Source: Luteolibacter luteus (lineage in GTDB: Bacteria; Verrucomicrobiota; Verrucomicrobiia; Verrucomicrobiales; Akkermansiaceae). Taken from it: a DNA stretch of 64,000 nt. Each line of letters opens with the position of its first letter. Position 1 is the stretch's first letter. A program made the translations under genes and the position numbers. This document shows, one piece after another, positions 48,459 to 57,312 of this stretch. A model generated the notes under the pieces. The model was not told the origin of the DNA, made no database searches, and saw only the letters and a list, made by a program, of their open reading frames with translations. The stretch lies in contig NZ_CP051774.1 of the NCBI RefSeq assembly GCF_012913485.1, forward strand, positions 6,200,001 through 6,264,000, written 5' to 3'.

Positions 48459-49613
48459 TTGAAGACCACCCTCCACGCGATCCTGTCAACTGCCTTGGTA
48501 TCCGCTGCCTGGTCCATCGAATCCCCGCCCGGATATTACATCGATGGCAGCAATGTCCTCCCTGCGCCGGTGGGAACCTATGTGCCGACGGCGAATGCCA
48601 CCACGGTCACGAATTGTGAGCCCGGCTACTACACGCCCTTCCCCGGGATGAGCGCGCCGGTCCCGGCGAGCCCGGGCTACTATGTCGCCAATGCCGGCTC
48701 CGCATCCCAGACGCCGGCTCCCGCGGGCAGCTACGTGAGCGGGAGCGCGGCCACGGGTCCCACCCTGTGCAACTCGGGCTACTACACCCCGGTTCCGGGG
48801 ATGAGCGAACCGATCGCCGCGAGTCCGGGCTACGTCGTCGCTGGAAAAGGAGCGAGCGCGCAGACACCGGTCCCGCCCGGCTTCTTCGCAGCGAATGCGG
48901 GGGCCGCTGCCGGAACGCCTGCTTCACCGGGTAGCTATGCCCCCGTGGCCGGCATGCGCGAGGCGATCCTCGCCAGTCCCGGCTACGTTGTCGCCAGTCC
49001 GGGCATGAGCACCCAGACACCGGCGCTTCCGGGAAGGGTCGTTCCCAATGCAGGTGCCACGGTTTCCTCGATTGCTCCCGCAGGCAAGTATGCCCCGGTA
49101 GGAGGCATGCAGGAGGCGATTCCGGCGAGTCCGGGTTATTTCGTGCCCGCACCCGGCGCGACATCGCAGACTCCGGCCCCCGCGGGAAGCGTGGTGGGAT
49201 CTCCCGGTGCGAGCAGCCCCACCCTGGCAAGTCCAGGCTACTATGCGCCCGTGGCCGGAATGAGCGCCGCGATTCCCGCTCCTGCAGGCACCTACGTGAA
49301 TGCCACCGGTGCCACCTCACCCAGCACGCCTCCGCCGGGCTTCACCACCTACGCCAACGGATCTAGCAGCTACGTGCCGATCGGGACGGTCACACTCATC
49401 TCCTACATTCTCGATCCGGGTGGCAGCTGCACCTTCTCATGGAACACCGAGGCAGGACAAACCTACGGCGTCTTCATGAGCAACAACCTGCTCGAGTGGA
49501 TCGAAATCGCGAGCGTCCCCGGCACCGGCAGCCCGGCCACGAAGAACGTCACGGCCCCAACCCCGGACGCAGGGAAGCGCTTCTTCCGGGTGATCGCGAC
49601 ACCGACACCGTGA
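48459..49613 (+). CDS. Secreted Pro/Gly/Tyr-rich repeat protein
   Basis: 384 residues from a TTG at 48459, chosen because it opens a signal peptide (KTTLHAILSTALVSAAWS). Then about ten repeats of roughly 26 residues of the type SPGYYVANAGSASQTPAPAG and SPGSYAPVAGMREAILA. They resemble ephrin-receptor-like PGTY repeats with the Cys residues missing. A C-terminal beta domain (SCTFSWNTEAGQTYGVFMSN, AGKRFFRVIATPTP) is like that of the zincin protein at 28051. Probably a surface or extracellular protein; function unknown. A longer frame to 48324 has no signal. Confidence 0.75.
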   Translation: MKTTLHAILSTALVSAAWSIESPPGYYIDGSNVLPAPVGTYVPTANATTVTNCEPGYYTPFPGMSAPVPASPGYYVANAGSASQTPAPAGSYVSGSAATGPTLCNSGYYTPVPGMSEPIAASPGYVVAGKGASAQTPVPPGFFAANAGAAAGTPASPGSYAPVAGMREAILASPGYVVASPGMSTQTPALPGRVVPNAGATVSSIAPAGKYAPVGGMQEAIPASPGYFVPAPGATSQTPAPAGSVVGSPGASSPTLASPGYYAPVAGMSAAIPAPAGTYVNATGATSPSTPPPGFTTYANGSSSYVPIGTVTLISYILDPGGSCTFSWNTEAGQTYGVFMSNNLLEWIEIASVPGTGSPATKNVTAPTPDAGKRFFRVIATPTP

Positions 49614-49719
49614 GCCGCATCGGACGCGGTTTTTTCTGTGAAAAATGAATGAAGGGCGCACCCCGGCTTGCCTGCCGCCATGCTTACCACTAACTCCGCA
49701 TCGCTCTTTCCGAGTATCT

Positions 49720-50415
49720 ATGACATCTCCTATCAAAGTCTCCCCCGCCACCCTCGGCCTAACCTCCGCCCTCGTGCTCGGCTTCGCCGCACCTGCGCTC
49801 GCAGGCGACGTGCCGGCTCCCACCACGGCTGAGGAATTCCTCGCGGCCGATCTCGATGCCTCCGGCGGCCTCTCCAAGACCGAATTCGCCACCTTCCTCG
49901 AAGCTGGACTCACGGCGAAGGAAATCAACAGCGCCTTCAAGAAGGCCGATGTGAACCGCAGCAAGGAAGTCACCTTGCTTGAACTGCGCTACCACCTCGG
50001 AGAGGTCGAGCTACCGACCAAGAACGAGATCTCCTTCGAAGCCGCTGACAACGACGGCAACGCCTTTCTCGACCGTGAGGAGTTCAACCGCGCGGTGGGC
50101 CATCTCCGTTCACGGGGCATCGATCTGCTCCGCCGCTTCCTGCAGGCTGACGTGAGCAATGACGGGCGCATCACCTTCGACGAATGGAGCGTGTATCTGA
50201 CCGGCAAGGCCAAGGGTCCGGAAGGTGCCAGTTTCCTCGTCTTCGACCTCTTGGATCAGATCAAGGACGGGAAGATCTCTTCAGGTGAATATACCTGGTT
50301 CTACACCGGTGAGACGAAGCAATCGAAGATCGCCGCCGCCTTTTACAAGCTGGACAAGAACGAGGATGGCTACCTCACCCGTGACGAGTGGAACCCGGGC
50401 GCGAAGAAGCGCTAA
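49720..50415 (+). CDS. Exported EF-hand calcium-binding protein
   Basis: 231 residues. Signal peptide in MTSPIKVSPATLGLTSALVL with cleavage near ALAG. Five EF-hand-like loops: DLDASGGLSKTEF, DVNRSKEVTLLEL, DNDGNAFLDREEF, DVSNDGRITFDEW and DKNEDGYLTRDEW. Not every loop keeps all calcium-ligand positions; the third, fourth and fifth look best. It may sense or buffer calcium outside the cytosol. It follows the repeat protein by 106 bases on the same strand. Confidence 0.88.
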   Translation: MTSPIKVSPATLGLTSALVLGFAAPALAGDVPAPTTAEEFLAADLDASGGLSKTEFATFLEAGLTAKEINSAFKKADVNRSKEVTLLELRYHLGEVELPTKNEISFEAADNDGNAFLDREEFNRAVGHLRSRGIDLLRRFLQADVSNDGRITFDEWSVYLTGKAKGPEGASFLVFDLLDQIKDGKISSGEYTWFYTGETKQSKIAAAFYKLDKNEDGYLTRDEWNPGAKKR

Positions 50416-50550
50416 GCTTTCCCTTCGTTCACGATCGCATCTTTGAAGAGGCGGGGATGAAAGTCCCTGCCTCTTCTGTTCTCTGTGGAGTCGCGTGCGT
50501 GCGGAGCCGGGGATGGCGTCGACGCAAGTGGCGCAGGCCGCGCGATCCAA

Positions 50551-50853
50551 TCAGCTCAGATCCTGATGCAGCTTGGTATCCCAGACAATCCCGCACCGCT
50601 CGCAATGGAAGACGACTGCGCTGCCATCCTTCGACTCCCGCTGGAGCGGACTCCCACATTCTTCGCAGTTCCAGCGCCGGAACATTCTCCGCTGGAAGAT
50701 GAATCCGAATAGCGCAACCGCCCCGCCCGCGCCAACAACCCTCCAGTCGCCCAGATAAGCTCCGGTGCAGCTCAGGATCACAAAGGCACCGCCGAACCAA
50801 GCACCCTCACGGAGGTATTTCCTCCTCCATTGCTTGGCGGCCCGGGTCGTCAT
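50551..50853 (-). CDS. Small membrane protein with zinc-ribbon
   Basis: 100 residues. Two hydrophobic segments (GAWFGGAFVILSCTGAYLG, VVGAGGAVALFGFIF), then a C-terminal zinc-ribbon-like pair (NCEECGSPL and FHCERCGIVWD). Four Cys suit one zinc. Function unknown; it probably places the ribbon in the cytosol next to the membrane. Confidence 0.65.
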   Translation of the reverse strand: MTTRAAKQWRRKYLREGAWFGGAFVILSCTGAYLGDWRVVGAGGAVALFGFIFQRRMFRRWNCEECGSPLQRESKDGSAVVFHCERCGIVWDTKLHQDLS

Positions 50854-50942
50854 CTTTGAAAGCGGATTCTAGCACCGCCTCACATCAAAGTGGAAACCCC
50901 GCGCTGCGGTGGCAATCGTGAAATGCCCCCCGCGCGAGGACT

Positions 50943-51848
50943 TCAACCGATCCCGATGAACTCCTTGGGCGCTTGTCCGGTCTCGCGGCTGAAGGCGGTG
51001 CTGAAGCCGCTGGCGGATTCATAGCCGACCGCGAGCGCGGTTTCCGCCACGCTCATGTTCTCGCGGGCGAGGAGGTTCTTCGCCACGGCGAGCCGCCATT
51101 GCAGCAGGTAGTTCAATGGTGTGGTGCCGATGACGCGGGCGAAGCGCTCGGCAAATGAGGAGCGCGACATACCGGCTTCGCGCGCGAGGGTGGCGAGACT
51201 CCATGGCTCCGCAGTCCGCGTGTGGATACCCCGCAGCGCGATCGCGAGCTGCGGGTCCCTTAGCCCGGCGAGGAAGCCGCTTCCCGCAAGCTCCGCCGGG
51301 GCAGAGCGCAGGGCTTCGAGCAGGAGCAACTCGGCAAGGCGATTCAGCATGAAGGCTTGGCCCGCGCGTTTGCCGAGGGCCTCGCGCTTGATGAGTTCGA
51401 CGATGGCGGCGACGCCTGCGCTCGCGGGATCGCTTGCGCGGATGAGGAAGAGATCCGGCAGCCGATCGAGCAACATGCGCGCGTGGATCGGATCGAAGGC
51501 GAAGTAGCCGCCTAACATGCTGACCGATGGCTCCAGCGAGGCGTCGCCATGGAAGACCTCGTCCACTTGCTCACCGGAAGGAGCAGGGACCATCGACTTC
51601 GGCTTCACCCGCGGATCGCTCGATAGCGTGAAGGCGGGCGTGGCTGGCAGCAGGATGAAGTCGCCGCTTTCGAGCGTGACCGGATTCCCCCCCCCCACCG
51701 AAAGCCAGCAGGGACCCTTCAAGACGAGCGCGAAACTGGGATGGCCGAACTTCGCATAGCGGACACCCCAGCGCCCGGCGCCATGGATCAGCTTCGCAGC
51801 GATGGACTGCGGCTTCAGAAGCGTGACGATGGCGGCGAGGGCATCCAT
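50943..51848 (-). CDS. AraC-family transcriptional regulator with cupin sensor
   Basis: 301 residues. N-terminal cupin-type ligand domain (LIHGAGRWGVRYAKFGHPSF, CWLSVGGGNPVTLESGDFIL) and C-terminal AraC HTH pair (WSLATLAREAGMSRSSFAER, MSVAETALAVGYESASGFST, FSRETGQAPKEFIG). Divergent from a short-chain dehydrogenase gene, which it probably regulates. A run of ten G (minus strand, about 51687-51696) encodes the GGG of SVGGGNP; slippage would break the frame. Confidence 0.9.
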   Translation of the reverse strand: MDALAAIVTLLKPQSIAAKLIHGAGRWGVRYAKFGHPSFALVLKGPCWLSVGGGNPVTLESGDFILLPATPAFTLSSDPRVKPKSMVPAPSGEQVDEVFHGDASLEPSVSMLGGYFAFDPIHARMLLDRLPDLFLIRASDPASAGVAAIVELIKREALGKRAGQAFMLNRLAELLLLEALRSAPAELAGSGFLAGLRDPQLAIALRGIHTRTAEPWSLATLAREAGMSRSSFAERFARVIGTTPLNYLLQWRLAVAKNLLARENMSVAETALAVGYESASGFSTAFSRETGQAPKEFIGIG

Positions 51849-51945
51849 TCTGGACGATCGAGAATGAATGGCGGATCACCTCTTATAGCAAGTCCGGATT
51901 CGAGGCGCTACGGTGATGGCGAAGTTTACGAAGAACGACATCACC

Positions 51946-52773
51946 ATGAACTCCACCATCCTCATCACCGGTTGCTCCTCGGGTTTCGGCAAGGCGACGG
52001 CCGATCTCTTTCTCGCCCGCGGTTGGAATGTCATCGCCACCATGCGCAGGCCTGACGAAGGCTTGTTCGAGAAGAGCGATCAGCTGCTCGTTACCGCGCT
52101 CGATGTGACGCAGCCCGGGACCATCGATGATGCGATCCATCAAGGCATCGAGCGCTTCGGGAAGATCGATGTCTTCGTCAACAACGCCGGGATCGGCTTG
52201 CTGTCGGCGCTGGAGGGCACGCCGGATGATACGATCCGCGGGATCTTCGAGACGAATACCTTCGGCGTGATGGCGGCGAACCGTGCGATCATCCCGCACC
52301 TGCGCGGGCGCGGTGCGGGCACGATCATCAATGTGACCTCCAGCGTTGGCATCGCCCCGATGCCCTTCGTCGCGGCCTACACCGCGAGCAAACATGCGAT
52401 CGAAGGATTCTCGGAGTCGCTTGCCTACGAACTCGGTTTGTTCGGCATCCGCGTGAAAGTAGTGCAGCCCGGTCTGGCACCGACGACGAACTTCGCCGCG
52501 AATTCCGGCAATCGTCCCATGGAACTGGTGCCCGCGCCCTATGGCGAGGGCGTCGCGCGTTACTTCCAATCGATGCACGAATACCCGACCGCCTACACCA
52601 AGGGTGAAGACGTCGCGGAAGCGGTGTACGCCGCCGCGACCGATGGCAGCGATGTCCTGCGCTATCCTGCCGGTGCGGACAGTGTGATGCTGGCGGCCCT
52701 GCGCAGCTCCGTGCCGGAGACGGAGTTCATTTCACGGATCCGGACCATGAGCGGGATGGCGGCGAACCGCTAA
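51946..52773 (+). CDS. Short-chain dehydrogenase/reductase
   Basis: 275 residues. Classical SDR: NAD(P)-binding TGCSSGFGK, NNAG (VFVNNAGIG), catalytic Ser in NVTSSVGIA and YxxxK in YTASKHAIEGFSESLAYELG. ATG 51946 is chosen since SDRs begin a few residues before TGxxxGxG; an upstream ATG at 51916 is also in frame. Divergent from the AraC gene over 97 bases, the usual arrangement for a regulated SDR. Substrate unknown. Confidence 0.92.
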   Translation: MNSTILITGCSSGFGKATADLFLARGWNVIATMRRPDEGLFEKSDQLLVTALDVTQPGTIDDAIHQGIERFGKIDVFVNNAGIGLLSALEGTPDDTIRGIFETNTFGVMAANRAIIPHLRGRGAGTIINVTSSVGIAPMPFVAAYTASKHAIEGFSESLAYELGLFGIRVKVVQPGLAPTTNFAANSGNRPMELVPAPYGEGVARYFQSMHEYPTAYTKGEDVAEAVYAAATDGSDVLRYPAGADSVMLAALRSSVPETEFISRIRTMSGMAANR

Positions 52774-52857
52774 GCCTCCGATCACCCGGACCAACCATTT
52801 GCGCGCTGCGGGCAGATTCGGATTGCCCTATCTCCGCCATGATCTGATTTTAGGTTC

Positions 52858-53751
52858 ATGAAAGGGATCATCTTCGTCTTGTCTCTACTCATCGCGTCCC
52901 GCGTTTCAGGCGACGATCTGGCTCTTGCCAAGGAGGCCTTCGGAAAGTTCGCCGAGTATCAGAAAGAGAATGATCCCCGGATCCTGGATTTGGTGGCAGC
53001 GGATTGCTCGGGCCGGGTGGTCCAATCCGATGGAAGTCTGGAAATCGTCACCCTGGTCCCGCCTGGACAGTTCCGGGCGGGGATCGAGGCCGGCATCAAG
53101 AAGAAGGAGGGCCATCCGGATGCTTACGAGGAGGTGGCCTACAAGGACCACAAGGATTCCATCGCCGTGTCCGGTTTCATCCAGTCGGCAAAGAGTGATT
53201 TCAGGGGGCCGTTCCAGATGACCTTCAAGAAGGACAAGGCCGGGGCGATGAAGCTCAGCCATGCATCGATCACCTTTCCCTTGGGCAAGACCCCGATCAA
53301 GGCCGATGCCTTGTTCGAGTTCGTGATGCCGGGGGAATGGAAGGCCGCACCGATTCAGAAGATGGATCTGGGTAATGGGCGGACCCTTCACATCGGACGA
53401 GCCTCTTCAAAAGGGGGAAGCCTCGGTTACAATGCCTTTGAGGATCGGGAGACCAAACCGGAGGATCACGACATCAAGGAATTCCATTGGGCGGCGATCG
53501 AGCCGGTGATCCGGGCGATGAAAAAGAATGGAGCCAAGGAGCAGGAGCCTTTCCTTGGCGAGTTGACCCCGGGCAACAAGGATCAGGTTTACTTCATCTA
53601 TCCGATCGAAGGTCCCGACAAATCGGTGATGCGTATCCGCGGGATCACGCTCCGGACCAAGGCCCGGATCTATACGATATTCTCCGTGGAGGCCTCGACC
53701 GCGGACCGCGAGCTATGGCAGGAGGTCGCGAAGAGCTTCAAGGAGCTGTGA
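52858..53751 (+). CDS. Exported hypothetical protein
   Basis: 297 residues. Signal peptide MKGIIFVLSLLIASRVSG, then alpha/beta sequence with ALAKEAFGKFAEYQKENDPR, LVPPGQFRAGIEAGIKKKEG and a second half FVMPGEWKAAPIQKMDLGNG ending ELWQEVAKSFKEL. Two-part layout suggests an NTF2-like or lipoprotein-like pair of domains, but I do not recognise a family. Convergent with the topoisomerase gene 24 bases away. Confidence 0.7.
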   Translation: MKGIIFVLSLLIASRVSGDDLALAKEAFGKFAEYQKENDPRILDLVAADCSGRVVQSDGSLEIVTLVPPGQFRAGIEAGIKKKEGHPDAYEEVAYKDHKDSIAVSGFIQSAKSDFRGPFQMTFKKDKAGAMKLSHASITFPLGKTPIKADALFEFVMPGEWKAAPIQKMDLGNGRTLHIGRASSKGGSLGYNAFEDRETKPEDHDIKEFHWAAIEPVIRAMKKNGAKEQEPFLGELTPGNKDQVYFIYPIEGPDKSVMRIRGITLRTKARIYTIFSVEASTADRELWQEVAKSFKEL

Positions 53752-53775
53752 GCCCGAAGATCCCGATCGAGAGCC

Positions 53776-55626
53776 TCACGCCACTTCCTGGCGGTCGACA
53801 TCGATGCGGAGGTTGCCGATGATGAAGTCCTGGCGGTCGGGGGTGTTCTTGCCCATGTAGAAGGCGAGGAGTTCCTTGGTCCCCTTTCCTTCCTCGAACT
53901 CCACGGGATCGAGGCGCATCTCGGGGCCGATCATGAACTTGAACTCGTCCGGCGAAATTTCACCGAGACCCTTGAAGCGGGTGATCTCGGAAGACTTGCC
54001 CAGCTTGGAGAGCGCCTTGTCCTTCGCTTCCTCGTCGTAGCAGTAGATGGTCTCCTTCTTGTTCCGCACGCGGAAGAGCGGGGTCTGGAGGATGTAGAGG
54101 TGGCCCAAGCGGATGACTTCCGGGAAGAACTGGAGGAAGAAGGTAAGGAGCAGCAGGCGGATGTGCATGCCGTCCACGTCGGCATCGGTGGCGATGACGA
54201 CCTTGTTGAAGCGGAGTTCCTCGATGCCGTCCTCGATGCCAAGGGCGGCCTGGAGCAGGGCGAACTCCTCGTTCTCGTAGACGATCTTCTTGGCGAGGCT
54301 GAAGGTATTGAGCGGCTTGCCGCGCAGCGAGAAGACGGCCTGCGTTTCCACATCGCGGCTCTTCGTGATGGAACCGGAGGCGGAGTCACCCTCGGTGATG
54401 AAGAGCGTGCTCTCCAGGCGCTGCTTGTGCTTCGAGTCGAGGTGCGCGCGGCAATCGCGCAGCTTCTTGTTGTGCACCTTTGCCTGGCGGGCGCGCTCGC
54501 GGGCGATCTTCTGGATGCCCTTCAGGTCCTTGCGCTCGCGCTCGGCGGCCTGGATCCGCTTCTGGATCGCCTCCGCCACCTTCGGGTGCTTGTGGAGGTA
54601 GTTGTCGAGGTGCTGCTTGAGGAAATTACCGACGAAGGTGCGGATCGACTCGCCATTCGGCGTCATCGAGGCGGAACCAAGCTTGGTCTTGGTCTGGGAC
54701 TCGAAGACCGGTTCCACGACGCGCACGACGATGGCAGCCTCGATGCCGGCGCGGATGTCCGAGGGATCGAACTGCTTCTTGTAGAAGCCGCGGACCGCAT
54801 TCACGAGGCCCTCGCGGAAGGCCTGCAAGTGGGTGCCGCCCTGGGTGGTGTTCTGGCCGTTGACGAAGGTATAGTATTCCTCGCCGCTGTCCGCCGTGTG
54901 GGTGAAGGCGATCTCGATGTCCTCACCCTTCAGGTGGATCGGATCATAGAGGGCCTCGCTCTCCATTTCCTCACGGAGCAGGTCGAGCAGGCCGTCCTTC
55001 GATTTGAATTTCTTGCCGTTGAAAACGATGGTCAGCCCCGGATTCAGGTAGCTGTAGTAGCGGCACATCTTTTCGACGATGGCCTCCTTGAACTTCGCCT
55101 TCGCGGGGAAGATCGTGCGGTCCATCTCGAAGGCCAGGCGCGTGCCGGAGGGAGCTTCCTCCCTGCGCGGGTTCTTCATGTCGACGGTGACCTGGCCCTT
55201 GGAGAACTCGATCGCCTTGGTCTGGCCCTCGCGCCATGCCTGGATCTCGAAGAATCCGGAAAGGGCATTCACGGCCTTGATGCCGACGCCGTTCAGGCCG
55301 ACGGATTTCTTGAAGGCCTCGCTGTCGTATTTCGCACCCGTATTGATCTGGGCGGCGCAGTCGTAGAGCTTGCCAAGCGGGATGCCGCGGCCGAAGTCCC
55401 GGACTTCCACGCGACCCTCGTCATCGATGTCGACGCGGATCTCCTTGCCGAAGCCCATGATGTGCTCGTCGATGGAGTTGTCGATGACCTCCTTGAGCAG
55501 GATGTAGATGCCATCGTCCGGGGAGGAGCCATCGCCGAGCTTGCCGATATACATGCCGGGGCGGAGACGGATGTGTTCGCGCCAATCGAGGGACTTGATG
55601 TCGGCTTCGGTGTATTCAGCTGCCAT
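53776..55626 (-). CDS. Type IIA DNA topoisomerase subunit B (ParE/GyrB family)
   Basis: 616 residues. GHKL ATPase region: [20 protein letters not shown] with catalytic Glu, [10 protein letters not shown] and [32 protein letters not shown] with Glu and [16 protein letters not shown] with the Asp cluster; then [14 protein letters not shown]. Length is that of ParE or the short GyrB forms rather than full GyrB. No A-subunit gene is adjacent here, so it may be topoisomerase IV B or a second GyrB. Only window context can be seen, so the symbol is left blank. Confidence 0.9.
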   Translation of the reverse strand: MAAEYTEADIKSLDWREHIRLRPGMYIGKLGDGSSPDDGIYILLKEVIDNSIDEHIMGFGKEIRVDIDDEGRVEVRDFGRGIPLGKLYDCAAQINTGAKYDSEAFKKSVGLNGVGIKAVNALSGFFEIQAWREGQTKAIEFSKGQVTVDMKNPRREEAPSGTRLAFEMDRTIFPAKAKFKEAIVEKMCRYYSYLNPGLTIVFNGKKFKSKDGLLDLLREEMESEALYDPIHLKGEDIEIAFTHTADSGEEYYTFVNGQNTTQGGTHLQAFREGLVNAVRGFYKKQFDPSDIRAGIEAAIVVRVVEPVFESQTKTKLGSASMTPNGESIRTFVGNFLKQHLDNYLHKHPKVAEAIQKRIQAAERERKDLKGIQKIARERARQAKVHNKKLRDCRAHLDSKHKQRLESTLFITEGDSASGSITKSRDVETQAVFSLRGKPLNTFSLAKKIVYENEEFALLQAALGIEDGIEELRFNKVVIATDADVDGMHIRLLLLTFFLQFFPEVIRLGHLYILQTPLFRVRNKKETIYCYDEEAKDKALSKLGKSSEITRFKGLGEISPDEFKFMIGPEMRLDPVEFEEGKGTKELLAFYMGKNTPDRQDFIIGNLRIDVDRQEVA

Positions 55627-55736
55627 GAATGGGGAAATCTTTCGGGAATCCTGAGGACTCGCGGGGCGGGTGGCAAGTGCGGGGTATCGGGATTGAGGGT
55701 GAGATGGTTACGGAAGAATGGAGAGGGAATCACCAA

Positions 55737-55890
55737 TCATCAATCCTCCAATCATCAAACGGAGTGCGCCTCGCGGTCCGGGTGATGGATTGAGGGAGGA
55801 AACGAACCGAGGAGGCTCGGCGGTCGCGGAGAGGAGCGCGGAGAATGGGGGGCGGCGGAACTTTGATCTTAAGGCGAGGTTCCGGGCCGG
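55737..55890. repeat. Intergenic repeat family D, copy 1
   Basis: Sits upstream of the topoisomerase gene in a gene-free stretch (55627-56070). Bases 55737-55776 (TCATCAATCCTCC-ATCATC, then AAACGGAGTGCGC) repeat with two mismatches at 59816-59855, also just upstream of a minus-strand gene. A GC-rich body follows (GGAGAGGAGCGCGGAG ... TTTGATCTTAAGGCGAGG) that resembles the copies at 59905 and 61389. Confidence 0.7.
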
Positions 55891-56070
55891 GCTGTGATGC
55901 AGGCGCATTCGGAAGAATGCGGAGCCGTCGTTTGATGGGACATCGCCCGTGGCCTTCTCGTTTACCCTCCAAGCGAGGCCACTGCCTCGCGGTCCCGGCG
56001 ACGGCTGCCGTGCCATTTGGAATTGCTGCGGAATCTCCCAAGAAATGGCGGGGTGGCGTGTTCTAGAGGA

Positions 56071-56511
56071 ATGAGATCCTTTCACGTCATGTGGACCATG
56101 GCCCTGCTCACTTTAGCGCTCCTTCCTGTACAGGCCTACGGCTGTTGGGTAGATGTGCCCTTGAGCAAGGTCATCAAGGAGAGTCCCCTGGTGATTCGTG
56201 GGAAGATCGTCGCGATCGAGCACGCGGCACCCGCCGATCATGCGCTCGATACGGCGACGATCCAAGTGGATGAGGTCTTGAAGGATCAAACCGGCAAGAA
56301 GCTGAAGGCCGGAAGCCAGATCCCGCTGATGATGCCTGCCGAGAATAACCGCGTCCGTTCATCGATAGATCTCCGTTACCAAAACGGAGCAGAGGGCTTC
56401 TGGATCCTGGAGTTCAGGGATGGTGGATACCACGCCACGTATCCCAAGGATTTCCAAGCGCTCGAGAAGAGACCGGAGGTGAAGGACGCCTTGGCGGAGT
56501 CGGTGAAGTAG
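56071..56511 (+). CDS. Exported hypothetical protein
   Basis: 146 residues. Signal peptide MRSFHVMWTMALLTLALLPV, cleavage near QAYGC. The mature part is beta-rich (CWVDVPLSKVIKESPLVIRG, IQVDEVLKDQTGKKLKAGSQ, GFWILEFRDGGYHATYPKDF). The order resembles small exported proteins that measure or carry metals, but no motif proves it. Cys at the start of the mature protein hints at a lipoprotein, though the lipobox is poor. AGAGGA touches the ATG; ATG 56089 may be used instead. Confidence 0.68.
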   Translation: MRSFHVMWTMALLTLALLPVQAYGCWVDVPLSKVIKESPLVIRGKIVAIEHAAPADHALDTATIQVDEVLKDQTGKKLKAGSQIPLMMPAENNRVRSSIDLRYQNGAEGFWILEFRDGGYHATYPKDFQALEKRPEVKDALAESVK

Positions 56512-56548
56512 GCTTGTCGGCAGCGCGTTGTTTTCACAGGCTCGGGCG

Positions 56549-57058
56549 ATGGAGTTGAACTGGCCTTACGAGCCTTCGAACTGGAGCAGCTTCCTAGGGG
56601 AGTGCGCCTGGTATCTGGTGCCGGGGCTCGCCCTGCACTTGGTTCTGCTCGTGCCGAGTCTGCCGGTCTTTTGGTTTCTCCTCCGGCCATTGCGCGCCTC
56701 GGGCCGATGGCTGAAGGTTGCGCTGGTGTTTCACGCGACGCTTCTGGTGGCGGGGATGCTGGCGAATGGCCTGTGGAGCTGTGTGATCCGGGGGCGACTC
56801 TATTGGAGCACGGACTACATCTCGGATTTTTCGGCGTTCTATCCGATTTCCCAAGGGGTAATCGATTTCCGTTTCGGCGATCAGGCCGGTGCGCTGAATG
56901 GGATCAGCTTGGCGTATCTGAACGGGATCTGGATGGTCTTCGCGCTTGGCGTTTGGGTAACGGCGTTTCTGGTTTCGGGGTTCTATGTGGGCCGGCGGGA
57001 GGTGTTGTTTTTTGAGTTCGAGCAGCGCGGTAGGATGAGATTTACAGGGGAGCGTTAG
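56549..57058 (+). CDS. Hypothetical membrane protein
   Basis: 169 residues with about three to four membrane helices (LVPGLALHLVLLVPSLPVFW, VALVFHATLLVAGMLANGLW, IWMVFALGVWVTAFLVSGFY). Soluble parts are short. No family recognised. It follows the exported protein at 56071 by 37 bases on the same strand. ATG 56549 chosen; a TTG at 56528 is in frame. Confidence 0.6.
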   Translation: MELNWPYEPSNWSSFLGECAWYLVPGLALHLVLLVPSLPVFWFLLRPLRASGRWLKVALVFHATLLVAGMLANGLWSCVIRGRLYWSTDYISDFSAFYPISQGVIDFRFGDQAGALNGISLAYLNGIWMVFALGVWVTAFLVSGFYVGRREVLFFEFEQRGRMRFTGER

Positions 57059-57134
57059 GTGGGGCTTTTGCAGAGCCAGAGAAGCAGGTCTTGGGAGTGG
57101 CGGACGTATTCAGCGGACCTTCAGCGCTCTGATA

Positions 57135-57290
57135 TTAGGTAAACCGAGGTCCTAGGCCCCGCGTTCTCGGGCAAGTATAGGATGCGCCTTTGGCGCTGGA
57201 GCCCATGTCGCGGGATCGGTGGACGTGTCGTGGCGTTCGTGCCGCCGCGGCGGTCGGCCGGGGGCGTCCGACCCTACCTGAGAGGCGGCG
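57135..57290. repeat. Intergenic repeat families C (copy 1) and B (copy 3)
   Basis: In the gene-free stretch 57059-57312. About 57135-57200 reads CCTAGGCCCCGCG ... GCGCCTTTGGCGCTGG, similar in layout to 63262-63345. Next, 57250-57274 is an exact inverted match to the first 25 bases of repeat B at 48169, followed by GGCGTCGCC-type sequence. Confidence 0.6.
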
Positions 57291-57312
57291 TCGCCTTGCC
57301 ATGGCGGTGCGG

